A DNA stretch of 64,000 nucleotides from an uncultured Roseobacter sp. (GCF_947496515.1 NZ_CANMDB010000001.1:434001-498000), one strand, 5' to 3'. Numbered from the stretch's first letter, positions 53,070 to 61,952 are shown. Notes: generated by a model from the sequence alone, not told the origin. Translations and numbers: made by a program.

Positions 53070-54260
53070 TCAGGCTGCAGTTTGAACAAAGGCGCTACGG
53101 TGCTGGCGGAAGTACCCCTGCGCTGCCGCAACCCCGCTTCCGAGCTCAACGGAATAGTCCAGATCGGCCATCGCCATCTCGATTGTGGCCAGCCCGGACA
53201 GAGTCATGACATCCGTCAGACTGCCCAGATGCCCGATCCGGAACGCCTTGCCATTCATCTCTCCAAGGCCCACGCCAAAGGACACGCCATAGGCGTTGAA
53301 GGCCTGATCGGTCAGCTGATTGCTGTCGAACCCGTCGGGCACATAGATCGCGCTGACCGTATTCGAGTAGAGCGACCGGTCCTTGGCCACGAGGCGCATC
53401 CCCCAAGCATCAACGGCCCGCCGGACCCCTTCGGCGAGGCGAAAGTGCCGTGCGTAGACATTCTCCAGACCTTCTTCGAACAGCATCGAGAGGCTTTCCC
53501 GCAGCCCGTAAATGAGTTGCAGCGGCGGCGTATAGGGATAGCCCCCGGCCTTGTTCGACGTCAGCATGTCGCGAAAGTCAAAAAACGTCCGTGGCAGCTG
53601 CGCGGTCTCCATCGCCGCGATTGCCTTTGGACTGACGCCGAGGATCGCCATCCCGGTCGCCAGCATGAACCCTTTTTGCGAGCCGGAGACGGCAATATCC
53701 ACCCCCCAGGCATCCATCTCGAACGGCATGGACGCCAGCGAACTGACGCAATCCGCAAACAGCATCGCGGGGTGGCTTGCCGCATCCATGGCCGCACGCA
53801 CTGCCGCGATGTCAGACACAACGCCGGTCGCTGTTTCATTATGAGTGACAAGCACCGCCTTGATCTGATGCGATTTATCGGCGCTGAGAGCCTGCTCGAA
53901 CTGATCCGCTGGCGCGCCCATGCCCCAAGGACAGTCGATGATGTCAACCTGGAGCCCGTGACGCTGACACAGATCAATCCAGCGGTGACTGAACATCCCG
54001 TATCGCCCCACCAGAACGCGGTCGCCGGGGCTGAGCGTGTTACAGATCGCCGCCTCCCAACCGCCCGTCCCGCTCGCCGGAAAGGTGATGATCTGACCTT
54101 CAGACGTTCCGAAAACGCGTTTGGTATCCTCCAGCACGGGCGCCAGCGTTTCGACAAAGTCCGGTGCGCGGTGATCGCGGGTCTGCATATTCATCGCAGC
54201 ACGCAACCGGTCGGGGATGTTGGTCGGTCCTGGGATAAATACGGGGTTCTGCTCTGACAT
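53070..54260 (-). CDS. bhcA: Aspartate-glyoxylate aminotransferase BhcA (class V)
   Basis: Transfers the amino group from aspartate to glyoxylate, giving glycine and oxaloacetate. The ATG at 54260, preceded by GAGGAGG, gives 396 residues (MSEQNPVFIPGPTNIP). PLP contacts are D170 (LFADCVSS) and Schiff-base lysine K196 (SGSQKGFM); GTGGWEAAI (65-73) holds the phosphate. An upstream open extension to 54707 runs through the promoter and into bhcR and is rejected. First gene of the operon. Confidence 0.93.
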   Translation of the reverse strand: MSEQNPVFIPGPTNIPDRLRAAMNMQTRDHRAPDFVETLAPVLEDTKRVFGTSEGQIITFPASGTGGWEAAICNTLSPGDRVLVGRYGMFSHRWIDLCQRHGLQVDIIDCPWGMGAPADQFEQALSADKSHQIKAVLVTHNETATGVVSDIAAVRAAMDAASHPAMLFADCVSSLASMPFEMDAWGVDIAVSGSQKGFMLATGMAILGVSPKAIAAMETAQLPRTFFDFRDMLTSNKAGGYPYTPPLQLIYGLRESLSMLFEEGLENVYARHFRLAEGVRRAVDAWGMRLVAKDRSLYSNTVSAIYVPDGFDSNQLTDQAFNAYGVSFGVGLGEMNGKAFRIGHLGSLTDVMTLSGLATIEMAMADLDYSVELGSGVAAAQGYFRQHRSAFVQTAA

Positions 54261-54312
54261 CACGATCTCCTCCTCAGCCAGCGGTAGAATATCAGATAGC
54301 GTCCGGGTCGCA

Positions 54313-54346
54313 ATTTTCTCGAAAATATTTTTCACTATAGTTCGAA
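54313..54346. promoter_or_regulatory. Candidate BhcR binding region
   Basis: In the AT-rich bhcA/bhcR gap, ATTTTC (54313-54318) and GAAAAT (54321-54326) form a perfect inverted repeat with a 2-nt spacer, and a second site with TTCGAAAAT starts at 54341. A further TTTTCATTTTCGG stretch lies near 54380-54395. BhcR of Paracoccus is known to bind this intergenic region and to release it with glyoxylate. The exact sites are inferred. Confidence 0.5.
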
Positions 54347-54462
54347 AATACCTATGTCCTTGCTTTGGATGACATATCCCTTTTTCATTTTCGGTCTCAT
54401 CAGCGCTCTTGAAATTATTTTTCATCGCGTCATCGTTTGTAAAAGCCGATGAGGAGCTTGCC

Positions 54463-55287
54463 GTGACCCCAAAGAAACGCCCCCGCGGGCGCCCCAAATC
54501 TGTCTTTCGCGAGAGCAGCGCGGGAACCCTGCAGTCGCTCGACCGTGCCCTCGGCGTCCTGACCGCGGTCGCAGAGGCGGGCAGCCTGACGCTGAGCGAT
54601 GCGGCGATGATTTTGGGCATACCCACCGCGACGACGCACCGGATCCTCACCACCTTGCAGAAACACGGCTTTGTGACCTTCGATGAAGAGGAGCAGGCCT
54701 GGGCCATCGGGATCGAGGCCTATCGCACCGGTGCGTCCTTCATGAACCGCACCGGCCTGAGCACGGTCAGCCGCCCTGTCATGCGCAGCTTGATGGAAAA
54801 GACGGGCGAGACCGCAAACCTCGCCATTCCGGACGGGGCGGAGGTGGTCTTTGTCGGGCAGGTGGAAACCGCCAACCCCATCCGCGCCTTCTTTGCCCGC
54901 GGCACTCGAACGGCGATGCACGCCTCCGGCACCGGCAAGGCCATTCTGTCGGCCCTGCCGGAGACGCGTGCGCGCAAGCTCTTGATGTCGGCTGGTCTCA
55001 CGCGCTTCACCGACCGGACGCTGGTGAGCGCCGAGGCGCTCTTTGCCGATCTCGCCGTCAGCCGGGCGCGGGGCTGGTCATTTGACGGGGAAGAACGGCA
55101 TGGTGGGATGTCCTGCATCGGTGCCGTGATCTACGACGAGCACGGCGAGCCCTGCGCGGGTGTGTCGATCTCGGGGCCCAGCACGCGGTTTGATGCGCTG
55201 CGTGTACCCGAACTGGGGGGGATGGTGGCGGATGCCGCCACCCAGATCACCCGTTTGATTGGGGGCGCGGCGCCTCTCGGCCAGTGA
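54463..55287 (+). CDS. bhcR: IclR-family regulator BhcR of the beta-hydroxyaspartate cycle
   Basis: Glyoxylate-responsive regulator of bhcABCD (known in Paracoccus). The GTG at 54463, preceded by GAGGAG, gives 274 residues; an in-frame ATG at 54409 would add 18 residues without its own site. A basic N-terminus (PKKRPRGRPK) precedes the IclR winged HTH at about 25-80 (LTLSDAAMILGIPTATTHRIL). The effector domain includes HASGTGKAILSALPE. Its 3' end overlaps the convergent matB by 41 bp. Confidence 0.92.
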   Translation: MTPKKRPRGRPKSVFRESSAGTLQSLDRALGVLTAVAEAGSLTLSDAAMILGIPTATTHRILTTLQKHGFVTFDEEEQAWAIGIEAYRTGASFMNRTGLSTVSRPVMRSLMEKTGETANLAIPDGAEVVFVGQVETANPIRAFFARGTRTAMHASGTGKAILSALPETRARKLLMSAGLTRFTDRTLVSAEALFADLAVSRARGWSFDGEERHGGMSCIGAVIYDEHGEPCAGVSISGPSTRFDALRVPELGGMVADAATQITRLIGGAAPLGQ

Positions 55288-56791
55288 AGAGATCTGCGTA
55301 TTCCTCGCGCAGCACGTTTTTTTGCACCTTGCCCATGGTGTTGCGCGGCAGCTCTGGTAGCACGATCAGTTTGCGGGGATGCTTGAAACGCGCCAAGGCC
55401 TCGGCGACCTCTGCCGCGATGGCGTCCAGCTCCGGCTCCGCCGCTCCCTCGGCCACGATGAAGCCCACGACCGTCTCCCCAAAATCCGGATGCGCCACAC
55501 CAACCACGGCGCTTTCCTTGACGCCGGGTTGCGCATCGAGCACCGCCTCGACCTCCTTGGGGTAGATATTGTAGCCGCCGGAGATGATCAGATCCTTGTT
55601 GCGACCGACGATCTGAAAGTAGCCCTGATCATCCACGAGTGCGAGATCACCGGTGATAAAGAAGCCATCCTCGCGCAGCTCTTCCCGGGTCTTCTCGGGC
55701 ATCTGCCAGTACCCCTGAAAGACGTTAGGGCCGCGCACCTCGATCTGGCCGATCTCACCATCGGGCAATGTCTCGCCCGTCTCAGGGTCGGTGATCTTTG
55801 CCTCGACCCCCGGAAGCGGAACCCCCACCGTGCCCGCCCGGCGCGCGCCATCGTAGGGGTTGGAGGTGATCATATTCGTCTCTGTCATACCGTAGCGTTC
55901 AAGGATGCGGTGACCGGTGCGCGCTTCAAAGCGGTTGTGCGTCTCGGCCAGCAACGGCGCGCTGCCGGAGGTAAAGAGCCGCATCCGCGCCGTCAGATCG
56001 CCGGTGAAGCAGTCGTCGTCGAGCAGACGGGTGTAGAAGGTCGGCACGCCCATCATGGTCGTGGCCTGCGGCAGCAGCGCGATCACCTGATCCAGATCGA
56101 ACCGCGGCAGAAAGATCATGGATCCGCCCGCCATCAGCGTGACGTTGCTCGCCACGAAAAGCCCGTGTGTGTGAAAGATCGGCAGGGCGTGGAGCAGCAC
56201 GTCCTCTGCTGTAAACTGCCACAGGTCGGTCAGCGTCCGGGCGTTGGACAACAGGTTGTCCTGGCTCATCATCGCACCCTTGGAGCGCCCGGTTGTCCCC
56301 GAGGTGTAGAGCAAAGCAGCAAGGTCATCCGGTGCGCGCGCTGCCGTCTCTGTTGACGACTTCAAGGTCGCAGCCCTGTCGGTCAACGACCCTTGCCCCC
56401 GCGCGTCAAGCGTTTCCAACCGCGCGCCAGCCGCTTCGGCTACCGCGCCCAAAGCCTCCGACTTGGCCGGATCGCAGATCAGCAGCCGCGCACCGCTGTT
56501 GCTTACGAAGTATTCAAGCTCCGCCACCGTGTATCCGGTATTCAGAGGCAGAAAGACCACGCCCGTCTGAACCGCCGCGGCATAGAGCGCCAGCGCCTCA
56601 GGCGACTTTTCCGCCTGCAATGCCAGGCGATCCCCGGGCGCGAGCCCCATCCGGTGAAACGCGGCGGCGTATCGTCCCGCCATCTGGAGAAAAGCGCCGT
56701 AGGTCAGGATAGACCCCTCTGCGTCAATCAGAAAAGGCGCATCGCTCGCCGCGTGCGGAGCAAAAAGCGCATCATAAAGCGGGTTTGCCAT
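55247..56791 (-). CDS. matB: Malonyl-CoA synthetase MatB (AMP-forming acyl-CoA synthetase)
   Basis: Activates malonate to malonyl-CoA in the cytoplasm. The ATG at 56791 gives 514 residues (MANPLYDALFAPH). The AMP-binding P-loop YTSGTTGRSKG is at 162-172, followed by GYNIYPKEVEAVL and the catalytic lysine in NTMGKVQKN near 490. It is the last gene after a TRAP transporter, the pairing seen in rhizobial malonate loci (matPQM with matB). The malonyl-CoA decarboxylase gene matA is not in the window. Other dicarboxylate or methylmalonate substrates are possible. The last 41 bp overlap bhcR antisense. Confidence 0.88.
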   Translation of the reverse strand: MANPLYDALFAPHAASDAPFLIDAEGSILTYGAFLQMAGRYAAAFHRMGLAPGDRLALQAEKSPEALALYAAAVQTGVVFLPLNTGYTVAELEYFVSNSGARLLICDPAKSEALGAVAEAAGARLETLDARGQGSLTDRAATLKSSTETAARAPDDLAALLYTSGTTGRSKGAMMSQDNLLSNARTLTDLWQFTAEDVLLHALPIFHTHGLFVASNVTLMAGGSMIFLPRFDLDQVIALLPQATTMMGVPTFYTRLLDDDCFTGDLTARMRLFTSGSAPLLAETHNRFEARTGHRILERYGMTETNMITSNPYDGARRAGTVGVPLPGVEAKITDPETGETLPDGEIGQIEVRGPNVFQGYWQMPEKTREELREDGFFITGDLALVDDQGYFQIVGRNKDLIISGGYNIYPKEVEAVLDAQPGVKESAVVGVAHPDFGETVVGFIVAEGAAEPELDAIAAEVAEALARFKHPRKLIVLPELPRNTMGKVQKNVLREEYADLFTGREAPRPQSNG

Positions 56792-56819
56792 CGTTCGTCC
56801 TTTCCTGTCACAGACTGCC

Positions 56820-58136
56820 CTAGAAAGATGGTCCCATGACCGCATCGGGCAACCATGTGGCCAACCCCGGAAAGAGGCACAGCAGCAAAATCGCGATCAC
56901 CATGCAGGCCACGAAAGGCAGCGACCCCATCAGGATCGTGCGCAGCGAGATGTCGGGCGCGATCCCGTTGATGACATAGAGGTTGAGGCCGACGGGCGGG
57001 CTGATCAACCCGATCTCCATATTGATGGTCAGCACCACGGCGAACCAGATGGGATCGAACCCCGCGGTGGTGATGATCGGCAGCAGGATGGGGGCCGCCA
57101 TCAGGATCACCGCGACGGGTGGCAGAAAGAACCCCGCCACCAGCAGGAACACATTCACCGTGCCCATTAGCACCCAGCGGTTGACCTCCAGCGTGCCGAT
57201 CCATTCGGCGATGGATTGGGTGATGAAGAGGCTCGACAGCATGTAGGAAAAGACGCCGGCCGCCCCGATGATGAAGAGGATCATCACGCTTTCCTTGGTG
57301 CTGTCGCGCAAGACGTGCCAAAGCGCACGCGGGCTCCACAGCCGGTAGATCACCATGGCGATCAGCAGACACAGGAGCGCACCTACCGCCGCCGTCTCCG
57401 ATGGCGTGGCGATGCCGCCGTACATGGCATAGAGCACCCCGATGATGATCCCGATGAACGGCAGCACGCGGGGCAGGATCTCCAGTCGCTGACGCCAGCT
57501 ATAGCTGCCAGAGGACAGTACGCTGGTGTTGCCGGACGCCCATGTGGAATAGAGCGACCACACCATGAAAAGCGCCACCAGCAATAACCCCGGGATGACG
57601 CCTGCGAGAAACAGGCGGCCAATCGACGTCTCCGTCGCGATCCCGTAAACGATCATGGTGACGGACGGTGGGATCAGGATGCCCAGCGTACCGCCGGCTG
57701 CGATGGAGCCTGCGGCGACCCCGTCCGGGTAGCCGCGCTTGCGCATCTCGGGGATGCCCATCTTGCCAATGGCTGCACAGGTCGCAGGGCTGGAGCCGGA
57801 CATGGCCGCAAAGAGCGCGCAGGCCCCGAGGTTGGAGATCACGAGCCCGCCAGGCACCCGCGTCAGCCAGCGCTCCAGCGCCTCGTAGAGGTCCGCCCCC
57901 GCCCGCGTCGACGCGATGGAGGCTCCCATGATGATGAACATCGGGATCGACAGAAGCGCGAAATTGTTGAGCTTGCCAAACAGGATCTCCGGCATCAGCT
58001 CCAGACTGCGCATCCCGTCAAAGACCATCAGAAACCCTGCCGAGACGATGAGCAAGCCGATGGCGACAGAGACGCCGGAGAAAAGGACGATGATGGTGGC
58101 GAGCGCGACAAAGACCCCAAGGACGAGCGGATCCAT
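56820..58136 (-). CDS. TRAP transporter large permease (DctM type, probable malonate)
   Basis: Ion-driven TRAP membrane subunit that carries out transport. The ATG at 58136 (TGATG overlap with the small permease) gives 438 residues (MDPLVLGVFVALATIIVLFSG) with about 12 hydrophobic helices and the DctM motif AGGTLGILIPPSVTMIVYGI near 137-156. A longer open frame to 58298 lies inside the upstream gene. It is 28 bp before matB. The malonate assignment rests on matB. Confidence 0.9.
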   Translation of the reverse strand: MDPLVLGVFVALATIIVLFSGVSVAIGLLIVSAGFLMVFDGMRSLELMPEILFGKLNNFALLSIPMFIIMGASIASTRAGADLYEALERWLTRVPGGLVISNLGACALFAAMSGSSPATCAAIGKMGIPEMRKRGYPDGVAAGSIAAGGTLGILIPPSVTMIVYGIATETSIGRLFLAGVIPGLLLVALFMVWSLYSTWASGNTSVLSSGSYSWRQRLEILPRVLPFIGIIIGVLYAMYGGIATPSETAAVGALLCLLIAMVIYRLWSPRALWHVLRDSTKESVMILFIIGAAGVFSYMLSSLFITQSIAEWIGTLEVNRWVLMGTVNVFLLVAGFFLPPVAVILMAAPILLPIITTAGFDPIWFAVVLTINMEIGLISPPVGLNLYVINGIAPDISLRTILMGSLPFVACMVIAILLLCLFPGLATWLPDAVMGPSF

Positions 58137-58684
58137 CAGCTGTCCTCCAGACCGAAGGGCGCCTCGGCGCGGGTCAGCACGCCCACCAGATCCGCGATCA
58201 GCTGCAGCAACAGCAGGCCAAAGCCCACGGGCAGCGCCAGATAAGGGATCCACAGCCGCACGCCCCAGACCGTGTCGGAGCGCCAGCCGCGGTCCCACGC
58301 AAAATGCCAGTAGTCATAGCCGTACCACAGCATCACCCCGATAATGATGATGGAGAGCGACAGGGTCAGCACCGCAAGCGCTCGCCGTGCGACCATCGGC
58401 AGTGCCAGCGGGATCAGATCCACATTCACATGGCCCCGCAACCGCTGCACGTACGGCAGCCCCACCAGCGTCGCGGCGATCACCAGATAGACAACCATCT
58501 CCGTCTGCCAGACGGTCGAGCCGTTCAGCACGAACCGGACAAAGATCATCTGGCAGGTTATGCCAACGGCCGCGACGATCATCGCCGCAGAGCACCAACC
58601 GGCGACCGTGGAAAGGGCTGCGACAGCGCGCACAAAGGGATGGTTGCCGACCTGCGGGGGTGCCGCGGTGTCATGACCTGCCAT
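58136..58684 (-). CDS. TRAP transporter small permease (DctQ type)
   Basis: Small membrane subunit of the same TRAP system: 182 residues with four hydrophobic segments, starting at about 20-45 (AALSTVAGWCSAAMIVAAVG). It has the family pattern VWQTEMVVYLVIAATLVGLPY and RGHVNVDLI. It sits between the binding protein (60 bp, with a stem-loop) and the large permease (overlap). Confidence 0.9.
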   Translation of the reverse strand: MAGHDTAAPPQVGNHPFVRAVAALSTVAGWCSAAMIVAAVGITCQMIFVRFVLNGSTVWQTEMVVYLVIAATLVGLPYVQRLRGHVNVDLIPLALPMVARRALAVLTLSLSIIIIGVMLWYGYDYWHFAWDRGWRSDTVWGVRLWIPYLALPVGFGLLLLQLIADLVGVLTRAEAPFGLEDS

Positions 58685-58711
58685 GAGGATGTCCTGATGC
58701 TCAAAAGGATG

Positions 58712-58737
58712 GCGGGGCGGTCATCGGACAGCCCCGC
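58712..58737 (-). terminator. Stem-loop after the TRAP binding-protein gene
   Basis: GCGGGGC (58712-58718) pairs perfectly with GCCCCGC (58731-58737) around a 12-nt loop, just after the binding-protein stop (58745). No T-run. It probably sets a higher level of the periplasmic component. Confidence 0.5.
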
Positions 58738-58744
58738 TCTTGGG

Positions 58745-59731
58745 TCAATCTACAGCAAGCGCCATGTCGAGCAGCTTTTGCCCGTCTGGGACTTCCTCGA
58801 CGAAGGCCTTGAAGGATGTCTCCTGCGCGACCGCTTGCCAGGCGGCAAAATCCTCAGCCGTCATCTGGGCAATTTCGACCCCGGCATCCTCGAACACCTT
58901 GACCGATTCCGCATCCTGCTTCTTGGCCTCTTCGAGATAGAAGGCCTCCGCCTTGGCAGACGCTTCCAGCAAAGCGGTCTGCTGCGCCTCGCTGAGCCCA
59001 TCGAAAGTGGATTTGTTCATCAGCAAGGGCTGATACATGAACCACAGTGCGATGTCGGAGGCAGGCGTGTAGCAGGCGACCTGCTCATAAATGCGGTAGG
59101 AGACGAAAGACGCCGAAGAGGTATTCGCCGCCGTCAGCACGCCTGTCTGCATGGCGTTGTAGATCTCGGACGAGGCCATGGACGCGATCGAGGCCCCTGC
59201 CCCTGCAAGCATCTGCTCAAACGCTTTGCCAGCGGCGCGGGTCTGCTGGCCCGCCACGTCATCGGGGCTGGTGATGCAGCTTTCCTTGCCGACGAAACCG
59301 CCCGCCAGATAGCCGTGCACCAGCACCATCACGTCATCCTCGGCCATCTTGGCCTCCAGCGCCTCCATGAAGGGACTGTCGGAGAGGCGTGCCGCATGGT
59401 CGTGGTTCTTCACCAGCCCCGGCATCAGCGTGAGGTTGAAGGCAGGCTGCTGACCGCCCGCGTAGCTGAGCGGCAGCACCGTCATGTCGAGCTGACCGCG
59501 GCTGAGCGGTTTATACTGCTCACGCGCCTTAAAGAGGGACTGCGAGCCAAAGATGCGGATGTCGAGATCCACATCCGCCGCGCCGACGTCATCGGCGATC
59601 ATCTGCGCCACCTGATGACGCACGTCCTGTGCCGACCACTGATGCGACAGGCGCAGTTCGGTCGCTTCAGCCGTGACCGACACGGATGCAAGGCCCGCAG
59701 CCAGCGCTGCGGAAAGCAGGGTTTTTTTCAT
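58745..59731 (-). CDS. TRAP transporter substrate-binding protein (DctP type, probable malonate)
   Basis: Periplasmic binding protein that delivers the substrate to the TRAP permease. The ATG at 59731 gives 328 residues with a signal peptide of about 23 residues (MKKTLLSAALAAG...AEA). The mature part has the DctP pattern LRLSHQWSAQDVRHQVAQMIADDV and later MASSEIYNAMQTGVLTAANT; the conserved arginine region is GQQTRAAG. It is the first gene of the TRAP-matB operon, with 234 bp of upstream intergenic space before the formate dehydrogenase operon. Confidence 0.9.
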   Translation of the reverse strand: MKKTLLSAALAAGLASVSVTAEATELRLSHQWSAQDVRHQVAQMIADDVGAADVDLDIRIFGSQSLFKAREQYKPLSRGQLDMTVLPLSYAGGQQPAFNLTLMPGLVKNHDHAARLSDSPFMEALEAKMAEDDVMVLVHGYLAGGFVGKESCITSPDDVAGQQTRAAGKAFEQMLAGAGASIASMASSEIYNAMQTGVLTAANTSSASFVSYRIYEQVACYTPASDIALWFMYQPLLMNKSTFDGLSEAQQTALLEASAKAEAFYLEEAKKQDAESVKVFEDAGVEIAQMTAEDFAAWQAVAQETSFKAFVEEVPDGQKLLDMALAVD

Positions 59732-59965
59732 GATGTCCTCCCAGACTGCCGGTGATGTAAGGCCCGGCGATATCACGAACATTTAGCGCAACCCGGGTTC
59801 TGTCAACATTCTTGTGATCATCGAAAGGTCATCGACGGGCCGCGCAAACCCCTCACCTGACAGAGCGGCCCGAGCCGACAACCGCAATGGCTGTCCCGCC
59901 CAATGCCGGGGCCCATCGCCGCTGCCCGAACCGGGCTTTGGCCGCTCAGAACATCTGGAGAGATG

Positions 59966-60094
59966 CTAGTCGCTCAGCCGAACGGCCTGGCCTGCGGTAC
60001 GGTCTGCTGCGGAAAAGCCCGCTTCATGCAGCCCGTAAAAGGCACCCACGGAGATCACCGCCATGGCAAGGGCTGCCAATACCATCTCTCTCAT
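59966..60094 (-). CDS. 42-residue single-span membrane protein at the end of the formate dehydrogenase operon
   Basis: A very short gene whose ATG overlaps the stop of the formate dehydrogenase gamma gene (ATGA), which is the main argument that it is translated. The 42 residues start MREMVLAALAMAVISVG, a hydrophobic helix at about 4-22, followed by YGLHEAGFSAADRT and the polar end AVRLSD. Topology is probably one transmembrane helix with a short periplasmic tail. No function is known to me. It could be a small accessory subunit or stabiliser of the membrane-bound complex. Confidence 0.65.
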   Translation of the reverse strand: MREMVLAALAMAVISVGAFYGLHEAGFSAADRTAGQAVRLSD

Positions 60095-61278
60095 GTGCGA
60101 GCTGCCTTCGTCTGTTCCTGCTCGGCTTCCTCAGCCCAGATGCTGTGATGCTCGCGGGCCCACTGCAGCTCAACCTCGCCGTCGCCCATGGCCGCATAGG
60201 CGCCCTCCATACCGACCGAGCCGATGTAGATATGCGCGATGATGATCGCCATCAGCACAAAGCTGACGATGGCATGCCACAGCTGCGCCAGCTGCATTTC
60301 CTCATGCGGGGCCAACGCCGTGTTCAACTCTCCCAGCCCGATCAATTGCGGCAGTCCGAGGGCGTTCAGCTTTTCGAAAGTCGCCGCGAACATCGGTAGC
60401 TCGAAGGGGAACAGCAGCGAAAGACCAGAGGCGGAAATCGACGCACCCAGGATGATCACGGACCAGAAGATCAGCTTTTGCCCGGCATTGAACTTTTTGG
60501 CGGGCGGGTGGCCGCCACCGAAGATGCCGCCGCCCTTGAGGATCCAGTTGATGTCGGTCCGGTCAGGCAGATTGTGCACGACCCAGAAGATGAACACGAG
60601 CACCAGCGCCAGCATGAATGCCCAAGAGACGTTGTTATGAACCCATTTCGACGCCACCGCGACAGTGGCAAAGGCCTCATGTCCAAAAGCCGGTATCAGC
60701 AGCTTGCGCCCCGCCAGCGAAATCAGCCCGGTGATCCCCAGCAGAATGAAGGACCCCGCAAGCAGCCAATGACCAAAGCGTTCAATGGACTTGAACCGCA
60801 GAATCGTCTTGCCCGTCTTCTCTCCGTCGATGCGGATCCGACCGCGGATCAGGTAGAAGATCGCCAGCAGCAAGATCATACCGCCCAACAGCGCGCCGCC
60901 GTAGGTCAGCAGCGGCCCCTCCCTAAAGAGAAGCCAGGACATGCCGCCATCCTGGATCAGCACCTCCGCCGCGGGGCCGCGCACCTGCGTTGTGACATCG
61001 GCGGTATCAAAGCGCAGCCCGCGCCACAGATCAGGGTCGGACGCCCCGCCACGGGTGCCCAACTGCTCTGTCGTGGCGGCAGCCGCCGCCGGATCGCCCG
61101 TCAGGTCGGAGCGAAAGCTGTCATCAACCTGGATGCCTTCCTGACGACGCAGGATGTCCTCCAGCGTTTGCGCCCCACCCGTGGCCGTTCTGTCCACCGG
61201 CGGAGCGCCTGCCTCCTGTGCCTGCGCGAGCAGTGGCAGACACAGCGACAACACCAAAACACTTAGAAAACGCAGCAT
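60091..61278 (-). CDS. Formate dehydrogenase gamma subunit (cytochrome b556)
   Basis: Membrane anchor that passes electrons from the formate dehydrogenase to quinone. The 395 residues have a signal peptide (to about 20), a periplasmic stretch of 100 residues and then TM helices starting near 123 (LTYGGALLGGMILLLAIFYLI). Heme-ligand histidines lie in RFGHWLLAGSF, WVHNNVSWAF and QLWHAIVSFVLMAIIIAHIYIG. The signal-peptide form is typical of alphaproteobacterial FDH. It is 63 bp after the beta subunit gene and overlaps the 42-residue gene. Confidence 0.92.
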   Translation of the reverse strand: MLRFLSVLVLSLCLPLLAQAQEAGAPPVDRTATGGAQTLEDILRRQEGIQVDDSFRSDLTGDPAAAAATTEQLGTRGGASDPDLWRGLRFDTADVTTQVRGPAAEVLIQDGGMSWLLFREGPLLTYGGALLGGMILLLAIFYLIRGRIRIDGEKTGKTILRFKSIERFGHWLLAGSFILLGITGLISLAGRKLLIPAFGHEAFATVAVASKWVHNNVSWAFMLALVLVFIFWVVHNLPDRTDINWILKGGGIFGGGHPPAKKFNAGQKLIFWSVIILGASISASGLSLLFPFELPMFAATFEKLNALGLPQLIGLGELNTALAPHEEMQLAQLWHAIVSFVLMAIIIAHIYIGSVGMEGAYAAMGDGEVELQWAREHHSIWAEEAEQEQTKAART

Positions 61279-61341
61279 CGAAGCTTCCTGAATGGTAAGG
61301 ATGATCGGGGCAGCGGTTCTCCACTGCCCCGGGGATCGGCG

Positions 61342-61938
61342 TCAACCGCCTTTCTGGTCGTAGGCGGTTCCCCAGCCCCAGGCGCCGGAGCCGAAGCCGC
61401 GCGCCACGACACGCTCGCGGTAGATATTGGCGACGGTGTCGCCATCGCCCGCCAGCAGTGCTTTGGTCGCGCACATCTCCGCACAGATGGGCAGTTTGCC
61501 TTCGGCGATCCGGTTGCGCCCGTATTTGGCGAACTCGGCGGAGGAGTTGTTCTCCTCCGGGCCACCGGCGCAGAACGTACACTTGTCCATCTTGCCGCGC
61601 GATCCGAAGTTGCCCGCCTGCGGGAACTGCGGCGCGCCGAAGGGGCATGCGTAAAAGCAGTATCCGCAGCCGATGCACAGATCCTTGGAGTGCAGCACGA
61701 CGCCTTCTTCGTTCTGGTAGAAACAATCCACCGGACAGACGGCCATGCAGGGCGCGTCCGAGCAGTGCATGCAGGCGACCGAGATCGACCGTTCGCCCGG
61801 AGAGCCGTCGTTGATCGTGACGACCTTGCGGCGGTTGATGCCCCAGGGCACCTCATGCTCGTTTTTACAGGCGGTGACACAGGCGTTGCATTCAATACAG
61901 CGCTCGGCGTCGACGAGAAATTTAGCTCTTGCGGCCAT
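61342..61938 (-). CDS. Formate dehydrogenase iron-sulfur subunit (FDH3 beta type)
   Basis: Electron-transfer subunit with four cubane clusters. The 198 residues show sixteen cysteines in ferredoxin pattern: C14/C17/C20/C24, C56/C59/C64/C68, C88/C91/C94/C98 and C120/C123/C152/C156. No transmembrane anchor is present at the C-terminus, unlike E. coli FdnH, which fits the shorter FDH3-type beta. It lies 14 bp after the alpha subunit gene. Export is presumably with the alpha subunit. Confidence 0.93.
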   Translation of the reverse strand: MAARAKFLVDAERCIECNACVTACKNEHEVPWGINRRKVVTINDGSPGERSISVACMHCSDAPCMAVCPVDCFYQNEEGVVLHSKDLCIGCGYCFYACPFGAPQFPQAGNFGSRGKMDKCTFCAGGPEENNSSAEFAKYGRNRIAEGKLPICAEMCATKALLAGDGDTVANIYRERVVARGFGSGAWGWGTAYDQKGG

Positions 61939-61952
61939 TGTTCAATGCTCCC

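Noticed and set aside
59776-59790. TTAGCGCAA-like half-site upstream of the TRAP operon as a second LacI-type operator
   Set aside because: Only one half matches the palindrome at 24112, and no inverted partner is present.
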